NCBI GenBank assembly: GCA_025360005.1
Contig: JANYDA010000008.1
Span: forward strand, 124,001 to 188,000
DNA length: 64,000 nucleotides
Source: Fibrobacteria bacterium
GTDB lineage: Bacteria; Fibrobacterota; Fibrobacteria; UBA11236
Reading direction: 5' to 3'
Shown here: one piece after another, positions 18,725 to 28,948 of the stretch
How the letters are laid out: each line of letters opens with the position of its first letter
How positions within the stretch are numbered: the stretch's first letter is position 1
Notes under the pieces: generated by a model
What the model saw: only the letters and a program-made list of their open reading frames with translations
Database searches by the model: none
What the model was told of the DNA's origin: nothing
Made by a program: the position numbers and the translations under genes

Positions 18725-19264
18725 ATGGAACCATTTCCGCATAACCGCTCCGCCTTCCATATCGGCCTGCACTGGCTGCTGCTATTGACTTTGTTGCTTG
18801 CCGGTTGCCGGGCGGATCAAGCGTCCAAGAGGTGGGCCCGGCTGGAGTTCCGCGACAAGCCCGCGCTGACCCTGGTTCCCAAGCTCCTGGAGTTCCGCTA
18901 CGCGGAAAACCGCGCCATCGCTTTCAGCATGTTCCACACCCTACCGGACAAAACTCGCACGCCCCTGATCCTGGCCTTGACCGGTTTCGCGCTTATCGCA
19001 CTGATGATCTTGATCTGGAAACTGCGGCACCAAGGCTTGATGCAACTATTCCCGCTCTCCCTGATCCTGGCGGGCGCCCTCGGCAATCTCCAGGACAGGT
19101 TAGCGCACGGATACGTCGTCGATTTCGTGCATGTGCATTGGCAGGGGATCTGGAGCTTTCCCATCTTCAATCTGGCCGACTCGATGATCACGGTGGGCAC
19201 GGCACTCTTGCTGGTTGGGTCCCTGCTCAAGCCTTCCAAAGCCCCGCACACCCAAGCGGCCTGA
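18725..19264 (+). CDS. lspA: Lipoprotein signal peptidase II
   Basis: LspA cleaves diacylglyceryl-prolipoproteins at the lipobox. Motifs are DQASKRWA after TM1, ENRAIAFSM, the catalytic Asp in [15 protein letters not shown], and the second catalytic Asp in [14 protein letters not shown]. Four membrane segments are visible. The first ([11 protein letters not shown]) itself resembles a lipobox, which is odd but lies directly before the conserved DQ motif and so is probably coincidental. The start is uncertain: ATG 18725 is chosen, with ATG 18701 and TTG 18695 upstream in frame, and no clear ribosome binding site. The lipoprotein encoded at 6.5 kb is a likely substrate. Confidence 0.92.
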   Translation: MEPFPHNRSAFHIGLHWLLLLTLLLAGCRADQASKRWARLEFRDKPALTLVPKLLEFRYAENRAIAFSMFHTLPDKTRTPLILALTGFALIALMILIWKLRHQGLMQLFPLSLILAGALGNLQDRLAHGYVVDFVHVHWQGIWSFPIFNLADSMITVGTALLLVGSLLKPSKAPHTQAA

Positions 19265-19308
19265 TCCCAATGGGGATCCCGGCACATTATACTCGGGAAG
19301 CAAGCACG

Positions 19309-19334
19309 AAAAAAAACCGACCCTTGCGGACCGG
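19309..19334 (-). terminator. Intrinsic terminator of rpmB
   Basis: On the minus strand, CCGGTCC-GCAA-GGGTCGG (7 pairs including two G-U) is followed by eight T. It lies about 65 nt past the rpmB stop, in the convergent gap with lspA. The opposite strand ends in CTTTTC and may also stop lspA transcripts weakly. Confidence 0.7.
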
Positions 19335-19397
19335 CTTTTCAATTGGACTTTCCCAGTTTTTCGGCTTCCCTGCTTCCCTGTAAAAGGGACCGGGATA

Positions 19398-19634
19398 TCA
19401 ATCGGCTTTTTGCAGCTCCGACACCTGCTTCAGAGCGGCTACGATGCCGTTCTTGGCGATGAAGCGGAGACCGGCCCCGCTGACTTTCAGAGTGACCCAG
19501 CGCTTTTCTTCCGGGATCCAGAAACGCTTCTTGTGCAGGTTGGGCTGGAAAAACTTCCGGGTATGGTTCATGGCATGGGAAACCTGGTTGCCCTTTTGCC
19601 TTCTCTTGCCAGTGACTTCACAAATGCGGCTCAT
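19398..19634 (-). CDS. rpmB: 50S ribosomal protein L28
   Basis: Bacterial L28, 78 residues: [30 protein letters not shown] and the C-terminal [20 protein letters not shown] match the family along its length. The first Cys is present but not a complete C+ zinc pair. It stands as a single gene with its own AT-rich upstream region (minus strand TTTTATTATATTTT near 19672-19685, a likely -10) and an intrinsic terminator. The usual partner rpmG (L33) is not visible here. Confidence 0.96.
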   Translation of the reverse strand: MSRICEVTGKRRQKGNQVSHAMNHTRKFFQPNLHKKRFWIPEEKRWVTLKVSGAGLRFIAKNGIVAALKQVSELQKAD

Positions 19635-19751
19635 GAAAACCTCGTCTTAAACGGTAAAACTTAGGCGGGAAAATATAATAAAACCGGTTGGAAATGCCAG
19701 CAGCGCGGACTTTTCTCCCTCGTGAAAGGCTCGAGACCCACCCGCTCCCCG

Positions 19752-20810
19752 TCAAAACCCCATTTTTCGTAGGATCTCCGCTACACCGGTGGCGGGTACG
19801 GGCCGATAAGGCTTGGCTGTGAGGGCATCCATCTCTTCGCCAATGTCCAGGCGCAGGAGTTTTGCCAGGGGAACTTCCCGGCCCTGTTCCCGCTGCTCCA
19901 GCACGGCTTTCAGCAATTGGAACTCGTCGAAATCCCGCCGGCCCATAAAGAGCACGGGCTTACCTTGCACTAGGCATTCCACCACCAGGCCATAGCCCAG
20001 CTTTCCCAACACCAGATCGCAGGAGGCATTCAGATCCGCATAGCGGAAGGATAAATCCTTCTTGAGATAGCGATAATTGTTGGGCGCCCCTCGCAAGGGA
20101 TATAGGCCCATGAACTCCCAATCGCCGAACTCGGCCAGGCGCGCCCAGTCCACGCCCTCCAAACCGAAACTTCCGATATAGATGAGGCACCATTTCTTGC
20201 GGGCATCCAGCCCGAACCTGTCCGCGAAGTCCCGGCGCCGGGACTGGCCGGGCCGGCTCAACATTCCCGCGGCCTCCACCGGCCAGGAAGCGTTCCCTGT
20301 CATATGCGGATAGATGCGGATATGCCTCTCGGCCATGGCATAATCGGCGCGCATGCGCGCCAGCATCCCCAGGTAACGCGGATGTTTCGCCACGTAAGCG
20401 GCATAGATGTCCAGCCAGGTGAAATTACACAGGCTCCAGGCCGGCACGCCGGCGGCCTTGGCGATGGGGAAAGCCAGAGGCGGCGTATCGCCGATAACGA
20501 GTTCGGCCCCGCTTTCGCGCAGCCAGGGCGAGTAATGGGCGATGGCCTTGTCGCGGCCCGCGTCCAGTTCCGCGTAGCGCGCCAGCGTCGCCTCCACGTC
20601 CACCTCCACGGTATCGGTTTGCAGGCAGCCGCAATCGATCTCGCAAGGGATGACGCGGCACTGGCGATGGATTTCGTCCCGGAAGAAATCGGCCGGGATG
20701 GAAGTATAGACGTCCACCTCCACCTCGCCCGGCAGGGCTTCGATGAGGGCGGCATTGCGGACTGCATGACCGAAGCCGTGGCCGCTCAGGAAAAATGCGA
20801 TTTTCTTCAT
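19752..20810 (-). CDS. GT-B-fold glycosyltransferase, MurG/family 28-like
   Basis: The N-terminus KKIAFFLSGHGFGHAVRNAAL is the nucleotide-sugar glycosyltransferase glycine/His loop seen in MurG-like and related predicted transferases. The C-terminal half has DLVLGKLGYGLVVECLVQGKPVLFM, the acceptor/donor-site helix typical of GT-B C-domains. No signal peptide or membrane segment is visible, so it is cytoplasmic. Substrate unknown. It resembles the group whose N-terminal domain is fused to sugar kinases (L-arabinokinase-like) in plants, but no kinase domain is present. It lies downstream of ispH (gap 50 nt) on the same strand, within a run of envelope-related genes. Confidence 0.75.
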   Translation of the reverse strand: MKKIAFFLSGHGFGHAVRNAALIEALPGEVEVDVYTSIPADFFRDEIHRQCRVIPCEIDCGCLQTDTVEVDVEATLARYAELDAGRDKAIAHYSPWLRESGAELVIGDTPPLAFPIAKAAGVPAWSLCNFTWLDIYAAYVAKHPRYLGMLARMRADYAMAERHIRIYPHMTGNASWPVEAAGMLSRPGQSRRRDFADRFGLDARKKWCLIYIGSFGLEGVDWARLAEFGDWEFMGLYPLRGAPNNYRYLKKDLSFRYADLNASCDLVLGKLGYGLVVECLVQGKPVLFMGRRDFDEFQLLKAVLEQREQGREVPLAKLLRLDIGEEMDALTAKPYRPVPATGVAEILRKMGF

Positions 20811-20860
20811 GGGGGCGTGACCGTATGCGCGGCTTTAGGCTGAAAGGCGGAGGGCCGCCT

Positions 20861-21796
20861 TCACGGGACCGAGTTGAGGATTTCCGGGAGGGAGAAGTGG
20901 ACGTTCTCTTCCAGGATCACGTAGTCCTCCGCAGTGGTGCCCGGGAACTCTCCTTGGATCCATTTGACCACGTCTTGCACCAGATCCTCAGGCGCCGAGG
21001 CCCCGGAAGAGATGCCAACGTTCTCCACTTGCTCCAGCCATTCCCGTCGCATGTCCGCCGGACCGTCGATAAGGTAGGAGGGCTTGCCCATGCGTTGTCC
21101 CAGCTCCCGCAGGCGGTTGGAATTGGAACTGTTGGCTGAACCGATCACGATGAGGATGTCCACCAGCTTGGCCATATCCGTCACCGCTTGCTGGCGGTTG
21201 GTGGTCGCATAGCAAAGGTCGCCTTTTTCCGGACCCTTGATGAGCGGAAACCGCTGCTTGAGGGCCTGGATGATATCCTTGGTCTCCTCGATGGAGAGGG
21301 TGGTCTGCGTGGTATAGGCGAGGCCTTCCTCATTCACCTTCTGGAGCTTCCAGACATCGTCCGGGCGCTCTACCAGGATCATCTGTCCGTCGGGAAGCTG
21401 GCCCATGGTGCCCACCACTTCCGGATGCCCGGCATGGCCGATGAGGATGATCTGCAATGCGTTTTTGTTATGGCGCTTGACCGCGGAATGCACGCGCTTG
21501 ACGAGCGGGCAGGTTGCGTCGATGGTAAGCAGCTTGCGGCTGTCCGCCTCCGTATATACGGCGGTGGGAACTCCGTGCGCGGAAAAGATGGCTACCGAAT
21601 TGACCGGTACTTCTTCCAGCTCTTCGACGAACACGGCTCCCTTTTCCTTCAGCCTTGACACAACGGCCTGGTTGTGGACGATTTCATGCCGGACGTACAC
21701 GGGAGCGCCGAACCGCTCAATGGCTTTTTCGACGATGCTGATGGCCCTTTGCACCCCGGCGCAAAAACCACGCGGGGATGCCAGATAAATTTTCAC
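20861..21796 (-). CDS. ispH: 4-hydroxy-3-methylbut-2-enyl diphosphate reductase IspH
   Basis: IspH makes IPP and DMAPP from HMBPP in the last step of the MEP isoprenoid pathway, using a [4Fe-4S] cluster. The three cluster cysteines are Cys12 (PRGFCAGV), Cys96 (DATCPLVKRVH) and Cys195 (GDLCYATTNRQ). The proton-donor Glu126 in GHPEVVGTM and the SSNSNRL substrate motif are present. I start at the GTG at 21796 (311 residues, family length), with AGGGAACAAAG just upstream. A longer in-frame opening to 21913 would overlap waaA and adds no conserved sequence. No other MEP gene is in the window. Confidence 0.96.
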   Translation of the reverse strand: MKIYLASPRGFCAGVQRAISIVEKAIERFGAPVYVRHEIVHNQAVVSRLKEKGAVFVEELEEVPVNSVAIFSAHGVPTAVYTEADSRKLLTIDATCPLVKRVHSAVKRHNKNALQIILIGHAGHPEVVGTMGQLPDGQMILVERPDDVWKLQKVNEEGLAYTTQTTLSIEETKDIIQALKQRFPLIKGPEKGDLCYATTNRQQAVTDMAKLVDILIVIGSANSSNSNRLRELGQRMGKPSYLIDGPADMRREWLEQVENVGISSGASAPEDLVQDVVKWIQGEFPGTTAEDYVILEENVHFSLPEILNSVP

Positions 21797-21863
21797 CTTT
21801 GTTCCCTTGTCTTCCCGGAATGCGCGAGCTCTATACAAGCCTTGTGCGAGCCTTCTGCAAGCA

Positions 21864-23198
21864 TCAAACTCCCGCGACCGTCCCGGCCTTAACATTCGGG
21901 TAGAAAGTAACAAATATCATCCGTCCGCCGTCCGCCAGGGCCGAATCCAGGCGGCCTTGGAAGTCTTCCAACAGGGCGGCGCAAGCGATCCGGATCTCCG
22001 GTCCCGGCAGTCCGCAGGTTCCTATCCGGATGGGATCGCCCAAAACTTCCGCTATCCCGCGATCCCGCAGAAGCCCGGCCCATGCCTCCTGGTTTTCCAG
22101 GTTGGGTCCTAGGTAGATCTTCGCCCCGGCTGCCACGGGCTCCCAAAGATTATGGCAACCGGCCCGGACGAAGCTTCCGCCCACGAAGGCGGAATGGCAT
22201 TGCCGCAGGAGCGGGCCCACCAGACCCAAGGAATCCACCAAGAGATGGCGTGCGTTCGGATCGCGGCTGTGGTCTGCGAATCCCAGCGGTTCCAATAAGC
22301 GGCGGAAAGCCCGGACCTGGGACATGTGCCGCGGGAAAACCATGAGGCCGAAACGTTGTCCGAGCAAAACGAGCCCGGGCAGCAAGAGATGGAGTTCGGA
22401 TAAGTGCAGGGAAACGAAGGCGAAGCGTTGCGCAATCGGCAAAGGCGGCGGAAACGACGGGGATGATGATCGGAACCGGGGATGCGCACCCGTTTCCGTT
22501 AAGGCGGCGTCCAGGTAATGGGCCGCCTTGAAGTCGAATCCGGTGAGAACGTCCACCTTGGTCAGCGCGCGGAAACGTTCACCATCGGATTCCGTTTGCG
22601 TCTGGATCCAGGCCAACTCGTCCAACAGCCTTGCTCCTATTGATCCGAAACGCCGATACCGCGCGGCCGCCTTGGCTGTAATACGCGCGGAGACCAGTAC
22701 GATCTTCAGGCCCCGCGCGCTGCAGGCGGAAAGGTAATGCGGCCACAACTCCATCTCGTACAGGCATAAGCCACGCACGCGGTAGCGCTCAAGGAATCGC
22801 GACACCACGGCGGGGTGATCCAAAGGTGCCATGCAAGCCCGCATCCTCCGCGGGTAGGGTCCTTCCCTTGTCGCGAACGAGCGGCATTGTTTTTCCAGGA
22901 AGTCCGTCCCGGTAGCCGTGGTGGCCGTGAGGACCAGGCTCTCCGCTTCAACCAGGGAAAGAGCGAATGCCCACATGCCTTTGGCTTCCCCCAGGGACGC
23001 GCAATGCAGCCAAAGCGCCGGGGCGGCTTCAGTCCCGGACCCTCCTTCCGCGAACCGCTCAGTAACCCGCCAGTTACGGGGAAGGATCCCCCGGCCCAGG
23101 GAAACCCTCAAGAGTCCATCCAAACCGGCCAGCAACCTCACCGGCGGCAGGAGCAACCGCCAGCCGTATCGATAGGCCGCCAGGAGGAAAAGCCTCAT
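21864..23198 (-). CDS. waaA: 3-deoxy-D-manno-octulosonic acid transferase
   Basis: WaaA (KdtA) adds Kdo from CMP-Kdo to the lipid A precursor at the inner-membrane face. Visible are the N-terminal hydrophobic anchor (RLFLLAAYRYGWRLLL), WLHCASLGEAKGM (usually GE in the acceptor site), the LYEMELWPHYL block and the C-terminal CMP-Kdo site GGSFVRAGCHNLWEPVAAG. Sequence between is more divergent than in model proteins. The start at 23198 overlaps the upstream gene's stop (ATGA), so translation is coupled. It shows the organism makes Kdo-containing LPS or lipid A. It carries an exact copy of the dispersed palindrome at 23062. Confidence 0.9.
   Translation of the reverse strand: MRLFLLAAYRYGWRLLLPPVRLLAGLDGLLRVSLGRGILPRNWRVTERFAEGGSGTEAAPALWLHCASLGEAKGMWAFALSLVEAESLVLTATTATGTDFLEKQCRSFATREGPYPRRMRACMAPLDHPAVVSRFLERYRVRGLCLYEMELWPHYLSACSARGLKIVLVSARITAKAAARYRRFGSIGARLLDELAWIQTQTESDGERFRALTKVDVLTGFDFKAAHYLDAALTETGAHPRFRSSSPSFPPPLPIAQRFAFVSLHLSELHLLLPGLVLLGQRFGLMVFPRHMSQVRAFRRLLEPLGFADHSRDPNARHLLVDSLGLVGPLLRQCHSAFVGGSFVRAGCHNLWEPVAAGAKIYLGPNLENQEAWAGLLRDRGIAEVLGDPIRIGTCGLPGPEIRIACAALLEDFQGRLDSALADGGRMIFVTFYPNVKAGTVAGV
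23062..23077. repeat. Dispersed palindrome GTAAC-N6-GTTAC, exact copy (waaA)
   Basis: GTAAC CCGCCA GTTAC inside the 5' part of waaA. A related copy with one half-site change lies 302 bp away at 23364-23379 (GTAAC CCGCAA GTAAC). Confidence 0.7.
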
Positions 23199-23803
23199 CG
23201 CGGGACAATCGCCAGCAGCCACAGGACCAGCGCGCCCGCGGCGCAGTTCGCCAGGTTGGCTCCTTGACGTTTCCAGGTCTGCGCCCATCCCGCCGGGCGG
23301 AACTGCCCTGCCGGAGCCGATGCAGGCCCTCCGGAATGGCGCGGCTTCCCCAACCACATCGGGGTAACCCGCAAGTAACCCAGGTACGCCTCGCCCCAGG
23401 TAGCGGCCAGGTATCGCTCTTCCGTGCGGGCCAGAGCGTCATGGTGCGCGAACGCGAACGCGAACAACAGCGCGGCGGCCCAGAGCGGGAGGCAGTTCGC
23501 GAAAAGGATCAATCCGGCCACGCCTATCAGGTTGGAAAGATAAAGCGGATGCCGGCTGAAACGATAGGGCCCTCCCAAGGCGAGAGCGCTTCCCGCCAGC
23601 CGGCTCAGGTTGCTGTGCCCGGGGATGAACCGGCCGGCATGGAAGCGGAACCAGGCTCCCGCAGCCACCACGGCCAACCCGGCCGGAGCGATGGGTTGAT
23701 CGGAGCGCCAGCGGGCCCAGGCCAGCGCCGCGAACAGGATGGCCAGGATCCAACCGCGCCAGGCGAATTGCCTTTCCGCCAAACGCGTGCCCCGGCTTCC
23801 CAT
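23195..23803 (-). CDS. Isoprenylcysteine carboxyl methyltransferase-like membrane protein
   Basis: A 202-residue polytopic protein with the ICMT/phospholipid-methyltransferase core: GPYRFSRHPLYLSNLIGVAG, then EERYLAATWGEAYLGYLRVTP. The RHP and EE motifs bind SAM and close the active site in this family. Bacterial members methylate unknown, often lipid, substrates. I start at the ATG at 23803 because GGAGGA lies directly upstream and the membrane core follows; a longer frame to 23995 would overlap the ABC gene. It overlaps waaA by 4 nt and follows the ABC exporter by 14 nt, so the three form one operon. Confidence 0.8.
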   Translation of the reverse strand: MGSRGTRLAERQFAWRGWILAILFAALAWARWRSDQPIAPAGLAVVAAGAWFRFHAGRFIPGHSNLSRLAGSALALGGPYRFSRHPLYLSNLIGVAGLILFANCLPLWAAALLFAFAFAHHDALARTEERYLAATWGEAYLGYLRVTPMWLGKPRHSGGPASAPAGQFRPAGWAQTWKRQGANLANCAAGALVLWLLAIVPR

Positions 23804-23817
23804 TTCCTCCGCGGACC

Positions 23818-25434
23818 TCACGTCGTCGCTTCCAAGGTTTCCGCTTCCAGCCGCAATGTCCGCGAACAGAATTCCCCCAGGAAAGGCTCGTGGGAAACCA
23901 GCGCCGCCCCGCGGGTTTTTTTCCCGGGAATGGGCCGCCGCCAGAATTCCAGCAAGTCCCCCAGTATCCGCTCGCGATCGGACGCGGTCAGCCAAGTGGT
24001 GGGTTCATCGACCAGCAGGTATGGTGCGGAGGAAGCGAAAGCGCGCGCCAGGCACAAACGCTGACGCTCACCGCCCGATACGCCATGCGGGCTCGCGGGC
24101 TTGGCGAGGATCCGTTCCAGTCCCAAAATCCCATCCAGCACCGCCCAGTCTTCCGGGTGCTCTCCGGCAAAGGCGGCCGCCCAGCTTTCCCAATCCGGAT
24201 CCAGAAACACCTTTTGCGGAAGGTAGGCGACCGCCGCGCCGCCCCAATCCGCGGGCACCAGAATGCGGCCGGAGTCCGGCGTCTCGATGCCCGCCAAGAG
24301 CTTCAGCAAGGTGGATTTGCCTGCGCCGTTGCGGCCGGAAATCCAGGTGAGCCCGCCAGGGTCGATTTCACCGTCCAGCCCGGCCAATACGGGAACGCCC
24401 CCGCCGCCATGATACCCGAAGCGAAGCGAATCCAGCACGATATACCCGTTCCCGGAAGCCGGGCGGGGCGCCCGCATGGGGAAAGCCTCCAGGGTAGCTT
24501 GCAGGTTACGAAAGGAATCCCAGGAACCGGCTCCCAGCAGATAGATGGGATAATTGCGCGCCCATTCCCGGATGGGCCGGTACAGCAGCAGCACCAGCGC
24601 CCCGAACGGCATCAGCAGTATCCCATTCCCGGCGGCGCCCCGCCCCCCGGCGGCCCAAGCCAGCGCGGCCAGAGCCAGAAAGAAAAACCATTCCAGCGCG
24701 GGCGGGAAAACCGCCTTGGCCGTTTCCCACGCATGCGTTCGCAAGGAATACCGGGTCATCCCATGCCCCAGCGAACCCGAAACCTCCGCCAGCCTCCCGT
24801 TCCCGGCCGCGGATTCCAGGCCCTCCGCGAAGCGTTCCAGCGCCAGGGAAACTTCCGCCTTGGATGTGCTCCAGCGCCCGCCCGAGGAAGCCAGCATCCC
24901 CGCGCGCAAGCGGCTGGCCAGCAAGGCGGGAACAGCCAATGCCAATGCGCAGGCGGCCAGCCTCCAGGAGAACAGGAACAACAGCGGAGCCAAGACCAAG
25001 GTGTTGGCCAGCGCGGCCATGCAGCGGAAGCCGGCGCCGATCCCTTGTCCCAAATCTTCCATGCGGTTCCCAAGCACGGTCACAAGGGTGTTACGCCAGG
25101 GCTCGCGATAGGCCGGAAAGGCCCGTTCGGCCACCAGATCCAAAAGGCTTCCACGGAGAGTCCCCAGCCAGGCAAACAAGGCTCGCAACTCCAGGCGCGT
25201 GGATAGGAACTGGGCCAGCGTACGCAACGTGACCACCCCAGCCATAACCGACAAAGGCCCGGCCCAACCATGCCAGCCCTTCCCCAGCATGGCTGACTTG
25301 GCGATCAGGATGAATGCGCCTTCCAAAGCGCCGATCAAAAGATTGAGAGCGAAGAGAAGGACGAGTAGGGATTTCCTGCGGACGGAAAAAGCGCGAAGCA
25401 ACATCGGGTGAAAAATAAGTTGAAATGCTTTCAT
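23818..25434 (-). CDS. ABC exporter, fused membrane and ATPase domains
   Basis: A half-transporter of 538 residues. The N-terminal membrane domain (about 1-300) has about six segments (LLVLLFALNLLIGALEGAFILI, VLAPLLFLFSWRLAACALALAV, WFFFLALAALAWAAG). The nucleotide-binding domain has Walker A SGRNGAGKST, Q-loop AYLPQKVFL, signature VSGGERQRL, Walker B YLLVDEPTT and the switch His in LVSHEP, so it should be active. It resembles the type used for peptide or lipid export; substrate unknown. It heads the operon with the methyltransferase-like gene and waaA, hinting at an envelope lipid. It carries two near copies of the dispersed palindrome (24494, 25079). Confidence 0.85.
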   Translation of the reverse strand: MKAFQLIFHPMLLRAFSVRRKSLLVLLFALNLLIGALEGAFILIAKSAMLGKGWHGWAGPLSVMAGVVTLRTLAQFLSTRLELRALFAWLGTLRGSLLDLVAERAFPAYREPWRNTLVTVLGNRMEDLGQGIGAGFRCMAALANTLVLAPLLFLFSWRLAACALALAVPALLASRLRAGMLASSGGRWSTSKAEVSLALERFAEGLESAAGNGRLAEVSGSLGHGMTRYSLRTHAWETAKAVFPPALEWFFFLALAALAWAAGGRGAAGNGILLMPFGALVLLLYRPIREWARNYPIYLLGAGSWDSFRNLQATLEAFPMRAPRPASGNGYIVLDSLRFGYHGGGGVPVLAGLDGEIDPGGLTWISGRNGAGKSTLLKLLAGIETPDSGRILVPADWGGAAVAYLPQKVFLDPDWESWAAAFAGEHPEDWAVLDGILGLERILAKPASPHGVSGGERQRLCLARAFASSAPYLLVDEPTTWLTASDRERILGDLLEFWRRPIPGKKTRGAALVSHEPFLGEFCSRTLRLEAETLEATT

Positions 25435-25525
25435 GAGTTCGCCTAGGTTTTTTTGATGATTTCCAAATCGGCGTTTCAGAATGAAACCATTCCACTATAA
25501 ATCTCACATCTTTTCGCGGAGAATC

Positions 25526-25554
25526 TTGAATTCATTGAAAAAAGCCTCTATATT
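25526..25554 (+). promoter_or_regulatory. Housekeeping promoter of groES-groEL
   Basis: A -35 TTGAAT (25526-25531) is separated by 17 nt from a -10 TATATT (25549-25554). Transcription would start near 25561, immediately before the CIRCE operator, the usual arrangement for HrcA repression. Confidence 0.65.
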
Positions 25555-25565
25555 ATCGCCCAAAC

Positions 25566-25592
25566 TTAGCACTCGGGTTGAGCGACTGCTAA
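25566..25592. promoter_or_regulatory. CIRCE operator (HrcA binding site)
   Basis: TTAGCACTC - 9 nt - GACTGCTAA. The left arm is the exact consensus and the right arm differs at one base from GAGTGCTAA. It lies at the expected transcription start of groES. HrcA, encoded downstream at 27.9 kb, should bind here. No second CIRCE is visible before hrcA or dnaK. Confidence 0.93.
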
Positions 25593-25644
25593 AAACCAAC
25601 TTTTCCGTTAGTCAATCAATCATCAATTCATCAAGGAGAGAACC

Positions 25645-25929
25645 ATGAACGTGAAGCCTCTAGCCGATCGAGTCCTAGTAGAAGCCCTGGAAGCCGCGGA
25701 GAAAACCGCCGGCGGCCTGTATGTTCCGGACACCGCCAAAGAAAAGCCCCAGAAGGGCCGCATCGTGGCCGCGGGTCCGGGCAAGGCTTCGGATGCCGGA
25801 ACCCTCATCAAAATGGAAGTCAAAGTGGGCGACACCGTCCTGTACGGCAAGTACTCCGGCACGGAAGTCTCCGTGGAAGGCAAAGAGTACCTGATTATGC
25901 GCGAAAGCGATGTACTCGCCGTCATCTGA
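25645..25929 (+). CDS. groES: Co-chaperonin GroES
   Basis: A 94-residue GroES that caps the GroEL folding chamber. It starts [21 protein letters not shown], has the mobile loop region ([18 protein letters not shown]), the [13 protein letters not shown]-like roof strand region and ends [20 protein letters not shown] precedes the ATG. CIRCE upstream implies HrcA control. It is followed after 133 nt, with a hairpin in between, by groEL. Confidence 0.98.
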   Translation: MNVKPLADRVLVEALEAAEKTAGGLYVPDTAKEKPQKGRIVAAGPGKASDAGTLIKMEVKVGDTVLYGKYSGTEVSVEGKEYLIMRESDVLAVI

Positions 25930-25949
25930 AACCGCTTCGCGGTTTCTTT
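25928..25949 (+). terminator. Hairpin between groES and groEL
   Basis: GAAACCGC-TTC-GCGGTTTC (8-bp perfect stem, 25928-25946) begins at the groES stop codon and is followed by TTTC. It could be a partial terminator or an RNA-processing site that sets the GroES:GroEL ratio. Confidence 0.5.
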
Positions 25950-26032
25950 CAGAATCGCAAAGCGGTTCCGGGGAGTTGCCAATGAAGTTTTCGGATCCCC
26001 GGATCCGATGGATCCGATCGATTTTTTAATGA

Positions 26033-27715
<1,683 letters not shown>

Positions 27716-27788
27716 TTCCCGGGGCCCGGTTCCGCCGGGACCTTCCCGCATCCTCGTATGCGGGAAATCATAAGCCTCGATAATCCGT

Positions 27789-27822
27789 CCCCTGGCGCTT
27801 CCAAGGCGCCAGGGGATTTTTT
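27789..27822 (+). terminator. Intrinsic terminator after groEL
   Basis: CCCCTGGCGC and GCGCCAGGGG form a perfect 10-bp stem with a 7-nt loop, followed by A and TTTTTT. It separates the groESL transcript from hrcA. Confidence 0.92.
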
Positions 27823-27882
27823 GGTTAAAGCAGCCCGTTTTTTTCCTGATCAGAACGCATCTTTTCCCCCGGGATCCGGATA

Positions 27883-28935
27883 GTGGACATACCCTTGAAC
27901 CCCAGGCAGAAGCAGGTCTTGACCGCCATCGTCGATCACTATATCGTCAAGGCGGAGCCGGTATCCTCCAAGGTTTTGAGCGTGAATCCATTGCTCCAGG
28001 CCAGCAGCGCCACCATCCGCAACACCATGGCGGAACTGGAAGACATGGGGTTCGTGGAACAGCCGCATACCTCCGCGGGCCGCACCCCGACCGATCGCGG
28101 TTATCGCACCTATGTGAACGAATTGATGCAGGCGGAACCCTTAAGCGCGGAACAACGCCAATCAATCGAAACGGAAATCGAGGCGAGCGACGAGGAGCAG
28201 GAGCTGATGGCGCATACCGCCGGCGTCCTGGGACGTTTGACCCAACAATTAGGCGTGGCCGTATCCCCTTCGGTAGAAGAATCTCTTTTCAAAAACCTTT
28301 CCCTGGTCCCCTTGGATCAGAACCGGGTTATGATCGTCCTTTCCGTTTCGGAAACGGTATTCCGGACCACCTTGGTGGATTCCGGAATCGACACATCTAT
28401 ATACCGCCTTGAATCCATTGCTCGACGTATAAGCGAGCGCATGCAGGGCAAACCCGTTTCATTTTTGAACAGTTTGCTTCGGAATCCGAAAGAAAGTTCC
28501 GCCTCTGAGGAGGAGCAAAAAGCGTTCAGCTTCTTCGATCGTTCCATTTCGAAACTCTTTAAGGCACAGAAGCATGATGAAGTGCAGATATCTGGAACGA
28601 AAAACATATTTTCCAGGGTAGACTTCGAGAAATTAGAGGATATGGAGTCTATTCTAGACCTTTTGGACTCCAAGATGGCTCTGGTACATTTCTTGCGCCA
28701 GAGACATGAAAAAGAAGGGGTCCATGTCACTATCGGAGATGAGCATCAGGAAGGGCAAAAGCTGCGGTCGGTTTCTATCGTCACCTCGGCTTTCAGCTTG
28801 GGCGGCGCGCACGGGATTATCGGCGTGATCGGCCCCAAACGCATGCCTTATTCCAAGCTCATTTCCATTGTCGATCACACCGCCAAGGCCTTGAACCGCA
28901 AAGATGGCCGGAACAAAGCCGACACCGGAAAGTAA
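27883..28935 (+). CDS. hrcA: Heat-inducible transcription repressor HrcA
   Basis: HrcA represses chaperone genes by binding CIRCE. The N-terminal winged helix has LNPRQKQVLTAIVDHYI and SSATIRNTMAELEDMGFVEQ, then PHTSAGRTPTDRGYR, the family signature. The dimerisation and GAF-like domains follow, ending with VTSAFSLGGAHGIIGVIGPKRMPYSK. The start is a GTG at 27883 with no strong ribosome binding site. It is the first gene of hrcA-grpE-dnaK-dnaJ; grpE starts 13 nt downstream. The middle part (28440-28640) is noticeably lower in GC than neighbouring genes. Confidence 0.96.
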   Translation: MDIPLNPRQKQVLTAIVDHYIVKAEPVSSKVLSVNPLLQASSATIRNTMAELEDMGFVEQPHTSAGRTPTDRGYRTYVNELMQAEPLSAEQRQSIETEIEASDEEQELMAHTAGVLGRLTQQLGVAVSPSVEESLFKNLSLVPLDQNRVMIVLSVSETVFRTTLVDSGIDTSIYRLESIARRISERMQGKPVSFLNSLLRNPKESSASEEEQKAFSFFDRSISKLFKAQKHDEVQISGTKNIFSRVDFEKLEDMESILDLLDSKMALVHFLRQRHEKEGVHVTIGDEHQEGQKLRSVSIVTSAFSLGGAHGIIGVIGPKRMPYSKLISIVDHTAKALNRKDGRNKADTGK

Positions 28936-28948
28936 GCGGACGAAGATT

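Noticed and set aside
18758-18793. Lipobox-like LLLAGC in LspA suggesting it is a lipoprotein
   Set aside because: The stretch is the first membrane segment of a clear signal peptidase II, directly before its conserved DQ motif.
25996-26021. Three GGATCC units in the groES-groEL gap as a possible repeat element
   Set aside because: Only a short local run; GGATCC-like words are common in this genome segment and no longer unit repeats.
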